Shown here: positions 18,636-26,737 of the stretch, piece after piece
Numbering within the stretch: the stretch's first letter is position 1
Layout of the letters: the number at the start of each line of letters is the position of its first letter
IMG/VR virus record: IMGVR_UViG_3300047550_001445
Location: 1-39,976 of that record
Reading direction: 5' to 3' (one strand)
DNA: 39,976 nucleotides
Source of the DNA: a virus
Program-made: the position numbers and the translations under genes
The notes under the pieces: model-generated
What the model was told of the DNA's origin: nothing
Databases searched by the model: none
Seen by the model: only the letters and a program-made list of their open reading frames with translations

Positions 18636-18657
18636 AAAAACAGCTAGGAGAAGCAAC

Positions 18658-18693
18658 GTGAAACGAACGTCGCGTTCTCATCATACTACTTAA
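18658..18693 (+). CDS. Possible 11-codon + strand micro-ORF with strong ribosome site
   Basis: CTAGGAGAAGCAAC precedes GTG 18658, which opens an 11-codon frame (MKRTSRSHHTT) ending TAA at 18691-18693. The leader is nearly the same as that of the leftward genes (for example CTAGGAGAGCAAC before the gene starting at 38076), yet here it is on the + strand. The frame overlaps the 3' end of the convergent gene by 8 bases. It could be a leftover of a displaced gene start or a real tiny gene on the late transcript. There is no further evidence of function. Confidence 0.2.
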   Translation: MKRTSRSHHTT

Positions 18694-18883
18694 CTCTCCA
18701 CACCCGCAAGCCGCGTATCCCATCCTCAATTACGACTTTGCTAACTACCTTAAAACCAAGTCGTTTTGAAATTCGCTTAACATCTTCTTTAGCTTGATAC
18801 GCGTGTATACAAGGAACAAAGAAGGAAGAATTTATAAAAAACTTCCTCCAGTTAACCGTATACGTAACTCCATCAACTACCAT
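18686..18883 (-). CDS. Small phage protein of unknown function
   Basis: 65 residues: MVVDGVTYTVNWRKFFINSS, a region with PCIHAYQAKEDVKRISKRLG, ending KVVIEDGIRGLRVWRVK. It reads as a compact alpha/beta fold with a basic helix and a closing strand. The frame overlaps the primase-helicase stop by 11 bases and is the last gene before the leftward terminator. A basic surface would allow nucleic-acid binding, but no family is recognised. Its reading frame ends cleanly and codon use resembles its neighbours, so I take it as real. Confidence 0.65.
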   Translation of the reverse strand: MVVDGVTYTVNWRKFFINSSFFVPCIHAYQAKEDVKRISKRLGFKVVSKVVIEDGIRGLRVWRVK

Positions 18884-21722
18884 CTGTACCGGTGGCTATC
18901 GCTGGGCTGTCTTGATCTGGATCAGGGTCGGCGTTGGCTGCACCGATATACGTGTCAGGATCAAGGAAATCACCCCGAGAGCAGTCAAATACATAAGTGT
19001 CCACCGGTGGAGTGCTAGATAGCTTGGTGCCCTTGGACATCCGTTTTTTGACGGTGCCAACGTAAACCCCCTCTGATGCCAGAGCATTCAATACATCCTT
19101 GAGCGTAATCTGATTCTTTGAGCAGTACTCCCTAAACTTCTTGGAGACAAGAAAAAGCTTCTGGGTATCCGGCTCCATACGTACCGTCAACTCCCCTCGC
19201 GGCTCCAGAATCGGCAGTAACTCCACCCCCGTGCGTTTATCAATCTCGTCGTTAATCACCAAGGTATTTTGGCGCTGCTCGTTCCAGTATTCACCTATCA
19301 CACTAGCGTAGCTAGATGCTGGTGGTTTGATCTCCTGACGCATCTGGGTGAACTCTTTGACCAACCATTTGAATACCCTGCCGACATCGATATCGATCAA
19401 GCCAAGCCTACGGGCAAACATGGCACCTGCGATGTTGCAAGCCGCCACGCCTGACCAGAACCGCTCCCGGTTTGTGAAGCCAATCTTACGGTCGATCAGA
19501 AGCTGAATGTCCTTGACCTCTTTGATACGCTCCTCAAGGTTGCACACCAAGTCACGAATGTAGATACGCCCTGCATGGCCATAGTTGGAGTACAGCTTTG
19601 GATAAATCTCGTCAGCTTCTTCCTTACTCAGCAGCTTGGTATCAGGTATTGAATACTCAATAACCCGCATCAACTCACCATCTGCCGTTGCCTTCAAGGA
19701 CTTTAGCTTATCCACTGCCGAAGCATTTGATGAACACAGCAGGATTGTTTCCCATCTTGCAAAGTTATTACGCTCGGCGTTTTCGCTAGACTTCATCCTA
19801 GCCCTGCCCCTACCTTGCGAAGCTGCATACGCAAAGCTGGAAAAGTCATCAGGACTCATCTTGGTAAGTTCATCACAACCAAGAGGCAGGTTGTTCATCA
19901 CCCCCAGCCGGTGCAGCTTCACATTCATAGTGTCACGTTCAATCAGCATCACTTCTTCAGGATGGCCATATACGCTGTGCATGGCTTTGATTGCGGTGGT
20001 TTTGCCAGTGCCCGACTGGTTGTTGATCATGTTGATCAGGGCACCTTTGAGGTTCAAGTGCTTCATCAGCGGCGCACCGAACGCAGTAAAAAAGCCAAAC
20101 GCCATTGGCTCAAACCCCGGCGTGTTGTACACATTGATGACGGTCTTCCACTCTTCCAGTGATCCTACTGGGATAAAGTAGTCGGACAACGGTGCCGTGT
20201 AACTCGACGGCGGGCTATAGCGGTCGCCATCTGCACATATCTCGGTGTCGCCAATGACAAACGAGCGGTTGTTGTCAGTCCACCCAAACTGGGTACGCAT
20301 AATGTCTGCTCCTTCTCTGCATTGCAGTTCTTTTGTAAACCGAACGATATAGGCCATAATCGCTTCCATTTGCTTCTTCATAGCGATGACGCCAAACCAT
20401 GCCAACTTCTCGCGCAGCTTTTCTGTGGTCAGCAGGTCAACCGCTGGTAGTGCAAACTCGCGCACACCATCTTTGGGTGTGTGCAGCCGCATCCAGACAA
20501 CTTCACCATGCTGTGGGTCTTTCATACGCTTTACTACGTAGAGGTCATGCTCGTAGATAAGCACGGCATCTTCTTCATCTGCATCGTCTGATTTTTTGTA
20601 TACCCCACCAATTTTTCCACGAAAATAAGGGTATGGGTATTCAGGTACGGTATATGTAACCGGCTTGCTAACGTCTGATGCGGTAAACTGTATTACGTTA
20701 TCTTCGGGGTCTGCCGCCACAATCTCTTGGCCGAGGATAATTGGAGAAGCTAACTTACCTTTGTTTGGGCAGTTGTCGCAGCCGCCCGGATTTATCTTCT
20801 CAAATGAATCACAGGTATATGGGCCTTTGATTCTTGCGGCTTTCTCTGTCGTTGCTACAGGGGAGTAATCAGGGTGCTTGGAAGAAATTTCATGGATTGC
20901 CTCCTCCATATCCACGCAATGAGCGGCTATAGATAGTGCGGCCCTCCATCGAGGTTCCTCCAAAGTTTCCTGATCTGCAATCGCCGAAGCCAACTGCGGA
21001 CACGCGTTATCACGCTCGACCTTTATCATGATGGTCGCAAACCGAGACTGCTTATTACCCATCAACGACTTTGTCAGTTCGTTAATTTGGGTACGTGCGT
21101 ATTCAGGTACTTCTTCAAGCGCACCTATGATCCCTTTGAATTCTTCGTAGCTAGTCTCCACGCCGTTGCACATCAACACTACGTCAAGTGGCGGGTCGCC
21201 TTTGGTGTTGAGGGTTCCGGGTATACGGAGAATAGATGCTGCGTCCGCAGTACGTGCCGGGTCTGCATGAAGCCCACGTTCATGGCAGATGACTTTCAAC
21301 CTATCCGCAACGGGTTTCCATTGCAGTCTAGTTATAGCTTCCTTGAGTGGCCAATAAACATGCACCCCACGACCAGAATTAACCAGTGCCGGTCTTGGCA
21401 AGCCGAGGTCGGCGCAGAAGTGCTTGAGTGCTTCTACACCATCGCCCTGTGTTTGATATGGCTTACCTTCACCGCAGTCGATGTCGAGCCAGAACGCTTT
21501 GATGTTCTTGACGTTTTCGGTCGTGCGGGTGCTGTTTACTTCATACTTGGAACAAGCAAAATAAACGTCATAGTGCTTTGCTAGTAAATCATCTATCTGT
21601 GTTTCGACTTCCTCCAGAGACTGCACGAAAACCTGCTTCGGCATTCCGGTCTTTTTTAGACCTACCACGCAGTACCATCCCTCATCGGAAAGTACTGCGG
21701 ACAACAAGTCTGTTCTTGCCAT
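18873..21722 (-). CDS. Primase-helicase fusion (AEP-type primase plus DUF927-like helicase)
   Basis: 949 residues from ATG 21722; a TTG start five codons upstream is possible but has no better ribosome site. The N-terminal part has archaeo-eukaryotic primase motifs: D80-x-D82 in KAFWLDIDCGEGK, then VNSGRGVHVYWPL (SxGRGxH) and RIPGTLNTK. A Cys cluster follows (C304, C315, C318 in CDSFEKINPGGCDNCPNKG), probably zinc binding. The C-terminal half is a helicase ATPase with Walker A NNQSGTGKTT (K574) and LPLGCDELTKM as a probable Walker B. The protein should make primers and unwind DNA at the phage fork, with the polymerase and ssDNA-binding protein encoded nearby. Confidence 0.85.
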   Translation of the reverse strand: MARTDLLSAVLSDEGWYCVVGLKKTGMPKQVFVQSLEEVETQIDDLLAKHYDVYFACSKYEVNSTRTTENVKNIKAFWLDIDCGEGKPYQTQGDGVEALKHFCADLGLPRPALVNSGRGVHVYWPLKEAITRLQWKPVADRLKVICHERGLHADPARTADAASILRIPGTLNTKGDPPLDVVLMCNGVETSYEEFKGIIGALEEVPEYARTQINELTKSLMGNKQSRFATIMIKVERDNACPQLASAIADQETLEEPRWRAALSIAAHCVDMEEAIHEISSKHPDYSPVATTEKAARIKGPYTCDSFEKINPGGCDNCPNKGKLASPIILGQEIVAADPEDNVIQFTASDVSKPVTYTVPEYPYPYFRGKIGGVYKKSDDADEEDAVLIYEHDLYVVKRMKDPQHGEVVWMRLHTPKDGVREFALPAVDLLTTEKLREKLAWFGVIAMKKQMEAIMAYIVRFTKELQCREGADIMRTQFGWTDNNRSFVIGDTEICADGDRYSPPSSYTAPLSDYFIPVGSLEEWKTVINVYNTPGFEPMAFGFFTAFGAPLMKHLNLKGALINMINNQSGTGKTTAIKAMHSVYGHPEEVMLIERDTMNVKLHRLGVMNNLPLGCDELTKMSPDDFSSFAYAASQGRGRARMKSSENAERNNFARWETILLCSSNASAVDKLKSLKATADGELMRVIEYSIPDTKLLSKEEADEIYPKLYSNYGHAGRIYIRDLVCNLEERIKEVKDIQLLIDRKIGFTNRERFWSGVAACNIAGAMFARRLGLIDIDVGRVFKWLVKEFTQMRQEIKPPASSYASVIGEYWNEQRQNTLVINDEIDKRTGVELLPILEPRGELTVRMEPDTQKLFLVSKKFREYCSKNQITLKDVLNALASEGVYVGTVKKRMSKGTKLSSTPPVDTYVFDCSRGDFLDPDTYIGAANADPDPDQDSPAIATGTDGS

Positions 21723-21745
21723 TTTTATCGCCGCCAATGCCGAGG

Positions 21746-21988
21746 TTAAAGGGAGAACTTAGCTTGCTTCAGTATGCTTGCTATCTTTTCAGCGTTAGAT
21801 TTACGGGGCAACCATTCGCCTACAAACCATTTGTAGATAGTCATCCTACTAACGCCGAAGTATTCGGCGACATCTGAAACGGGGATTTCTTTTTTGATGC
21901 AGAACCGCCCCAGCGCAACGCCGGGGCTGTCCACACTAGCCGCTAAGTTCGCTTTGATGATCCGAGAAGCGTAACCACGGTTGTCCAT
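21746..21988 (-). CDS. Small helix-turn-helix DNA-binding protein
   Basis: 80 residues. Residues about 35-55 form a helix-turn-helix (VSDVAEYFGVSRMTIYKWF) with the recognition helix SRMTIYKWF, in the style of Cro/CI or MerR-like folds. No sensor or dimer domain beyond this is visible. It lies between the ssDNA-binding protein (2-base gap) and the primase-helicase gene, so it is expressed with replication proteins. It might repress or time a phage promoter, possibly at the palindromes at the right end of the window, or act in replication initiation. Both roles are inference. Confidence 0.75.
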   Translation of the reverse strand: MDNRGYASRIIKANLAASVDSPGVALGRFCIKKEIPVSDVAEYFGVSRMTIYKWFVGEWLPRKSNAEKIASILKQAKFSL

Positions 21989-21990
21989 GA

Positions 21991-22851
21991 TTAGTCATCG
22001 GTTGACCAGCTATTGATCACATCCGCAAAGTCCTTCTTAGGCGCAGGTTCCGCGTTCTTCTTCGTAGCGCGTTTAGTCGGTTCTGAAACGTCTTGAACTT
22101 CTTGGACTGCTGCCGGGGCCGATATTTTTTTCTTAGCCCCGTCTGTCGTTGCTGGAGTCTGCGTAATAGCTGCCTTCGCTGCCGGGCTGTCACCTTTTTC
22201 ACGGGCAATCTCCCACTGTTCACGGGTCAAGAACTTCACAGGTTTGAAAGTCAACTTTGGAGTGTCGGAGTCCGAGTCCAAACGCATCTCTGTTACGAGA
22301 GTATTGATGTTTTTACCCTGCGAACCAACGTACTTGGCGTACTGCTGGAAAGGCATCTTGTCTACATCACCACGACCAAAGATCGACGTAGACGGTAGCG
22401 TAAGCTGGTATACATCTCCTTCAATATCGTCAGCCAGCAAAACAGCCAGACGCTGTTGGAAGCGGCAAGCGCGGGAGTCACCATTGCCAGAACCCTTGAT
22501 GTTCTGTGGGCATCCTTCGCATGTAGCCCACTGTGGGGATTCGATGCTTGGGTCAGGACGTTTGCCATCGTTAGACCAGCAATCGGGTGCTGCCGTTTCA
22601 CCGGCAACATATTTACCGGCATAGTATTGCCGAGCGATATCACGGCCACCATTAACGATGACGATGTTCATCGCACGGTTTTCGTTCTTCGCAACTTCCT
22701 CACCAGACACCATGAGGCGGAACACACTACCACGAATAGAGATGCGCTTGGTGGATGTATTACCAGCCAGCGATTTGGTCAGGTCATCGAGTTCGACTTC
22801 TTTGAGGTAGTCGGGCAGGTTGCTTGATTGAAACAGAGTAATGTCACTCAT
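21991..22851 (-). CDS. Predicted phage ssDNA-binding protein
   Basis: 286 residues with the ribosome site AACTAGGAGAACGCA before the ATG. The core (about 1-190) is beta-rich and contains a Cys set (C92, then C110, C113 in WATCEGCPQNIKG and C124 in SRACRFQQRL), probably binding zinc. This region is widely conserved in phages with similar replication genes. The last ~80 residues are Ala/Lys/Pro-rich, low complexity, and end in the acidic, aromatic tip VINSWSTDD. That layout (binding core, flexible linker, acidic tip) is typical of ssDNA-binding proteins such as T4 gp32, T7 gp2.5 and bacterial SSB. Direct family membership is not proven from sequence alone. Confidence 0.7.
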   Translation of the reverse strand: MSDITLFQSSNLPDYLKEVELDDLTKSLAGNTSTKRISIRGSVFRLMVSGEEVAKNENRAMNIVIVNGGRDIARQYYAGKYVAGETAAPDCWSNDGKRPDPSIESPQWATCEGCPQNIKGSGNGDSRACRFQQRLAVLLADDIEGDVYQLTLPSTSIFGRGDVDKMPFQQYAKYVGSQGKNINTLVTEMRLDSDSDTPKLTFKPVKFLTREQWEIAREKGDSPAAKAAITQTPATTDGAKKKISAPAAVQEVQDVSEPTKRATKKNAEPAPKKDFADVINSWSTDD

Positions 22852-22864
22852 TGCGTTCTCCTAG

Positions 22865-23260
22865 TTACTTACGTTTGATGGTAAATTCATATTCACTATC
22901 GACATGCAGTCCGGGTGGGTGTAAATCAGGGTTACCCTCCATAAACTCTTTCATGTTCGTTTGATGAATACGTTTTTCTAAAAGCCCCATAGCCGCATGG
23001 TCTTGCATAAAACCGTAAAAGCTTTCCCAGTCATTAGTCCAATAACGGTTTTTGACTGTACGGTATGCGGTGTACTGGGGAGTAGAAAAGGTTGTCGCAC
23101 CGGTTTCCTTGGATAACTCAAGCAGCTTGTGTTTCAGCACTGCCATTTGTTCTTCAAGTTCGGCGGTATTACTTTTGTACGAGCGGTAAAGCTCTTCTTT
23201 TTTATCTCGTATTTTTACATACGTCTCAATTATTTTATCGATAGGTAAATCAACTGACAT
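22865..23260 (-). CDS. Coiled-coil phage protein, unknown function
   Basis: 131 residues; first gene after the promoter at 23296-23323, with the ribosome site AAAGGAGAACGCA. Residues about 8-55 are a charged helix or coiled coil (KIRDKKEELYRSYKSNTAEL). Then comes the block YRTVKNRYWTNDWESFYGFM and a C-terminal part with HQTNMKEFMEGNPDLHPPGL. The protein resembles a conserved phage family found next to ssDNA-binding proteins. The long N-terminal coiled coil is loosely reminiscent of Gam-like nuclease inhibitors, but I do not claim that. Probably a replication or recombination accessory. Confidence 0.65.
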   Translation of the reverse strand: MSVDLPIDKIIETYVKIRDKKEELYRSYKSNTAELEEQMAVLKHKLLELSKETGATTFSTPQYTAYRTVKNRYWTNDWESFYGFMQDHAAMGLLEKRIHQTNMKEFMEGNPDLHPPGLHVDSEYEFTIKRK

Positions 23261-23275
23261 TGCGTTCTCCTTTGT

Positions 23276-23289
23276 TCGGCAATAGCCGA
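23276..23289 (-). promoter_or_regulatory. Small hairpin in 5' leader of the ssDNA-binding/primase operon
   Basis: A 5-bp stem TCGGC/GCCGA with a 4-base loop sits between the promoter -10 box and the ribosome site of the gene starting at 23260. No T-tract follows, so it is not a terminator. It may stabilise the mRNA 5' end. Confidence 0.4.
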
Positions 23290-23295
23290 TTTCTC

Positions 23296-23323
23296 ATACT
23301 ACCACAGCGCTTTACATTGTCAA
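23296..23323 (-). promoter_or_regulatory. Sigma70-type promoter, leftward
   Basis: On the - strand, TTGACA (23323-23318) is a perfect -35 box. It is followed after 16 bases by TAGTAT (23301-23296), a 4/6 match to TATAAT. The site lies in the only sizeable gap (66 bases) between the helicase gene and the gene starting at 23260. It would drive the coiled-coil protein, ssDNA-binding protein, HTH protein, primase-helicase and terminal small gene. Confidence 0.65.
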
Positions 23324-23326
23324 GAA

Positions 23327-24880
23327 CTATTCGTTGATTTCGTTCTTGTATAAATCAATTATCTTGGAGTGAAAGCCCAGCTTATCTTGCAGTGCCGCAT
23401 AGAGTTTTGTCTCTACTGGACTGCCTTCAAGATGCACAACAGTAACAGGATTTTTCTGCCCTTGTCTATGAACTCGTGCGTTTGCTTGGAGATAGTACTC
23501 AATGGACGTTATTGGAGCGTACCAGATAACAACGTTCGCAGCGGTCAGGGTTACACCATGTGCAGCGGCTTGTGGTTGAATAAGTAATACTCTTGGGTCT
23601 GGATCTTCCTGAAACTTTTTAAATACTTCGGTGCGCTTGGTTACTGGTACTTCGCCGTTAATTACTTCACAAGTTATTTTTTGTTTTGTTAAAAAATCTT
23701 TAATTATCGCAATCGTATGTGTGAATGGTACAAACACCAGTACCTTGGCTGTAGCTTCTTCGATAACTTCTTGTATTGCATTTAGCCGATCAGAGACATC
23801 AAACTCGACCACGTTACCGTTGTCGGTGTATACCGCGCCACCAGCTATCTGTAGCAGCTTAGTGAAGTTAGCCGCCGCGTTTACCGCAGAGACATCCTCC
23901 CCTGCCGCACTTATCAGCATGTCCTTCTTGAGTTGTTTGTAATACTTAATTTGCTGTGGCGACATCGGGGTATGACGGGATACGTGCGTCACCTCCGGTA
24001 AATCAAGGCACTCGGCTTTGGTATACCGAATGGCTGGCTGTAGCAGCTTATGGACAGTTTGCTCCGAACTGGTTTTTGGCACCCATATAAATCGGGTCAA
24101 CTGCGTCATGACGCTATCTCTAAATGCGGAGTACAGCACGGGGGCACGTTCAGGTACACACATCTTTGCCAGCCCATATGCGTCCAGCGGTGACTGTGCA
24201 GCGGGGGTGCCCGTCATCATCCACAGCCAAGTCTTAGAGTTCATTACACTTTTAAGTGCTTTAAATCTTTTGGTGCGGTGGTTCTTGTATGCGTTGGCTT
24301 CATCGACAATAATCAAATCAAAGCCGCCGTTTTTGATTTCGTCTTTGACGATATCCATACCGTCAAAATTTATAATGACGTACTCGGCCACGCCATTGAT
24401 GATTGACTTCCTCTTGGAACGGTCACCATAAGCAATGTCCACGTTGCGGTGTACAGCAAATTTAAACAGGTCTGCTTGCCACGCTGATTGCATAATTGAC
24501 AGGGGGCAGATGATAAGTACGCGGTTTATTATCCCCTGCGTAAGCAGATAGTCAGACGCCCAAATCGCTGACGCGGTTTTGCCAGTGCCCTGCTCATTGA
24601 AACAGAACGCACGTTGGTTGACAGTCAAAAAAGACGCGGTGTCCTTCTGGTGTGCCATTGGCGCAAATAGCCCCGGCCAGTTATAGTCACGCAGGATTGG
24701 AGAAGGCACCTTACGGATACCCAACCTGCTTAATGTTCGTGCTTCCTCCAAACCCCAGAAGACCACGATCTCACTGACATCGCCTTGGTGCGCTACTACC
24801 TTACTACGCTTGACTGTCTCGGTAATACGGCTTGGCCACTTGGTGCGTACCACCAGCAGTTTGTTATCGACTATTTGCAT
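23327..24880 (-). CDS. SNF2/SF2-type DNA helicase-translocase
   Basis: 517 residues. Helicase motifs in order: a Q-like AHQKDTASFL, motif I NEQGTGKT (95-102), Ia LIICPLSIM, II VDEAN (192-196, with Asn instead of His in DEAH/DExx), III MMTGTPAAQ (221-229), IV to V in the second RecA-like lobe (VLVFVPFTHT, VLLIQPQAAAHGV), and VI ANARVHRQGQKN. This is the SWI2/SNF2 arrangement seen in many phages. The family translocates on duplex DNA using ATP and remodels protein-DNA complexes or aids fork restart or recombination. Its ATG overlaps the stop of the HNH gene by one base. Confidence 0.9.
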   Translation of the reverse strand: MQIVDNKLLVVRTKWPSRITETVKRSKVVAHQGDVSEIVVFWGLEEARTLSRLGIRKVPSPILRDYNWPGLFAPMAHQKDTASFLTVNQRAFCFNEQGTGKTASAIWASDYLLTQGIINRVLIICPLSIMQSAWQADLFKFAVHRNVDIAYGDRSKRKSIINGVAEYVIINFDGMDIVKDEIKNGGFDLIIVDEANAYKNHRTKRFKALKSVMNSKTWLWMMTGTPAAQSPLDAYGLAKMCVPERAPVLYSAFRDSVMTQLTRFIWVPKTSSEQTVHKLLQPAIRYTKAECLDLPEVTHVSRHTPMSPQQIKYYKQLKKDMLISAAGEDVSAVNAAANFTKLLQIAGGAVYTDNGNVVEFDVSDRLNAIQEVIEEATAKVLVFVPFTHTIAIIKDFLTKQKITCEVINGEVPVTKRTEVFKKFQEDPDPRVLLIQPQAAAHGVTLTAANVVIWYAPITSIEYYLQANARVHRQGQKNPVTVVHLEGSPVETKLYAALQDKLGFHSKIIDLYKNEINE

Positions 24881-25146
24881 TATTTTGGCTTGTGATTTGA
24901 CTTGCGTGGATATGAACGATTGTCACTCGCGGTCTTTACGCGCAGATTGCTTTTAACAGTGCCACCACCTTTGGACAGAGGCACCTTGTGGTCAACGTCT
25001 TTACCGTCACCTTTATGCACTTTGCCCGCTTCCATCATGATGCGCCGTGCTTTGTTACGCTCGGCCCGCTTCTTCTTTACTTTCTCCGTACCATCGTATG
25101 TTTCGTATTCGTGTTTGTACGGACGGGGTTTATTTACGTATGGCAT
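24880..25146 (-). CDS. HNH endonuclease
   Basis: 88 residues, very basic. The HNH core is GDGKDVDHKVPLSKGGG with D52-H53, then N67 (SNLRV) and N76 (SDNRSY). This matches small free-standing phage HNH nucleases that lack the zinc-binding Cys pairs. A GAGGAG ribosome site precedes the ATG. Placed among replication and recombination genes, it might degrade host DNA, process branched DNA, or be a homing-type remnant; the first two are more consistent with its operon position. The motif itself is secure. Confidence 0.85.
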   Translation of the reverse strand: MPYVNKPRPYKHEYETYDGTEKVKKKRAERNKARRIMMEAGKVHKGDGKDVDHKVPLSKGGGTVKSNLRVKTASDNRSYPRKSNHKPK

Positions 25147-25148
25147 GA

Positions 25149-25355
25149 TTAATCTCCTCGTTTGCCTTTAATGAGGTCTATCATCTCAGCGTAAGCTGCT
25201 TTGCTCTGTTCGTGAGTTCTTGCCATAACCATCTCACGGGCTACTTCAAATACTCTTCCTAATTCTCTCAAAGTTTTTGCTGCTTCTAAATCTATTTCTG
25301 TACGCGGCATTTCTTCCAAAGCGTTAGCCAACCTTTCTATGTTTTGTGGATTCAT
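25149..25355 (-). CDS. Small helical protein, unknown function
   Basis: 68 residues beginning MNPQNIERLANALEEMPR, predicted wholly helical and charged. It overlaps the upstream gene by 32 bases and ends 2 bases before the HNH start, so it is tightly packed in the operon. No family recognised; no Cys or metal motif. The ribosome site is weak (GAGAAAG), so it may be translated by coupling with the upstream gene. Confidence 0.55.
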   Translation of the reverse strand: MNPQNIERLANALEEMPRTEIDLEAAKTLRELGRVFEVAREMVMARTHEQSKAAYAEMIDLIKGKRGD

Positions 25356-26520
25356 GTTTATCTTTCTCGTAAGTCTCTTCTCGTTTAATCAGAATATCAA
25401 CCACCTTTGTCATCCCAACCATAGTCACACCATCTTCTACTACTTCAGGTAATTCCGTAGGCGCTACGTCAAACATTGCTGTACTGACTTTAGAGAATTT
25501 CGGGGCGGTGACCACACAATCATATCCGTTCCATGTGAACTTGTTAAGCCCACGAAGATGTTCCTTAATGATAACTTTCTTCCCGTTTATAACCCGGTCG
25601 TGCTGACTTACAAAATGAATGATCTTCTTGCGCTTACCGGTGCTAGTTTGCACGGATAAATCCCTGTCGGCAAAGTATCGTTTCGTATCCATTCGATCTA
25701 GGGAGAATACCAACCGGCGCTTACCCTGCTTAACAGCCACGTTCCAGCTTTCATCTTTGCGCTGCGTCCACCAGTCAAAGACGTTCTTAAAGATCACCTT
25801 GTAGTGGTGCAGAACTTTCTCCATGTCTTTCTGTTCCGCTTCGTGCGGATACATCATTGCTGGATTACCATTCCACCGCCTGTTGTAGTATGTACGGTCT
25901 CGTTCGCTACGTGGCCTGTTTCTTATGTTGACTACTTCTTGACGTTGTTCTCGGCACACAGATACCTCGCCCGTCTCTTTGTCGATAACTACATACATAA
26001 CAAGCCACATCAGCTTACCGCGCAACCTTACAACCTCCCCAAACTTGTACGGGTGCCCCGGCAACGGCTCCACCCCCAGAGGCAACCTAGTTAATTTCAA
26101 AGCAAAAAATATCTGCGGTGCTATTCTGTCTCCCCTATCTTCGCTTGGAAAGGCAACTGCCATCATGGTCGGCAGCGAGTCCATACTCTCTATTGCTACA
26201 ACCTCACCATCCTCTATCATGATCATTTCCCACGGGTGTGGGACGTAGATACCTAGTCGGGTAAATCCTACTCTCTCATCGGCAGGTATCCAAGAACATG
26301 ATGTGGGAAGTTCTATAATCCCAAACATGTGCTTTAAATTACCCAGCAATTCTGCAAAGGATTCTGAAAAGGACACCGACCTACCGTCAGACTTGTATAC
26401 GTAAAACGGTGTGCGCTTCTTCCTTACCTTCTTTTCTTTTACAACTGACGTTTCAATTGGTTCGTACTTTGGGCTGAAAAAATCTTTTATGTAAGCCAAG
26501 AATCTTTTTATGTAGTACAT
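25324..26520 (-). CDS. Phage protein of unknown function, basic C-terminal half
   Basis: 398 residues with the strong leader AACTAGGAGAAAAAT before the ATG. It begins with a short hydrophobic/basic helix (MYYIKRFLAYIKDFFS) and then a Lys/Arg cluster (EKKVRKKRTPFYVY). The middle is mixed alpha/beta (GFTRLGIYVPHPWEMIMIED). The second half is very rich in Lys, Arg and aromatic residues (RDRTYYNRRWNGN, HYKVIFKNVFDWW, GKRKKIIHFVSQHD), suggesting nucleic-acid binding. No catalytic motif recognised. It sits between the PD-(D/E)XK nuclease side of the operon and the HNH/helicase genes, so a DNA-metabolism role is possible but unproven. Confidence 0.6.
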   Translation of the reverse strand: MYYIKRFLAYIKDFFSPKYEPIETSVVKEKKVRKKRTPFYVYKSDGRSVSFSESFAELLGNLKHMFGIIELPTSCSWIPADERVGFTRLGIYVPHPWEMIMIEDGEVVAIESMDSLPTMMAVAFPSEDRGDRIAPQIFFALKLTRLPLGVEPLPGHPYKFGEVVRLRGKLMWLVMYVVIDKETGEVSVCREQRQEVVNIRNRPRSERDRTYYNRRWNGNPAMMYPHEAEQKDMEKVLHHYKVIFKNVFDWWTQRKDESWNVAVKQGKRRLVFSLDRMDTKRYFADRDLSVQTSTGKRKKIIHFVSQHDRVINGKKVIIKEHLRGLNKFTWNGYDCVVTAPKFSKVSTAMFDVAPTELPEVVEDGVTMVGMTKVVDILIKREETYEKDKHESTKHRKVG

Positions 26521-26545
26521 ATTTTTCTCCTAGTTATCCCACACT

Positions 26546-26728
26546 CTACACGCGCAACACCATACCTAGTACTTTAGACATAATTGAAAACTTGTCTGGT
26601 TTGTTTTCTAATAAAATATTTTGCATAAATTTCTCTTCGCAAGTTAAGTTAATTAAATTAGGTGGTGGTACGTACCGCGAACCAATTTTCGGTGGTTCCT
26701 CTTTTATAAATTTACCGTCACGTAACAT
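26546..26728 (-). CDS. Small protein, unknown function
   Basis: 60 residues, MLRDGKFIKEEPPKIGSRYV followed by a Leu-rich helix. A good ribosome site (AGGAGACAGAT) precedes the ATG, and the frame fits the gap between its neighbours, so I take it as a gene. The Pro-rich N-terminus and amphipathic C-terminal helix (LLENKPDKFSIMSKVLGMVL) suggest a small interaction protein. No family recognised. Confidence 0.55.
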   Translation of the reverse strand: MLRDGKFIKEEPPKIGSRYVPPPNLINLTCEEKFMQNILLENKPDKFSIMSKVLGMVLRV

Positions 26729-26737
26729 ATCTGTCTC

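Noticed and set aside
18127-18729. 200-codon - strand frame at the 3' end of the giant gene
   Set aside because: It overlaps the terminator and the conserved coding end of the + strand gene; Ser/Ala/Arg-rich shadow of that frame.
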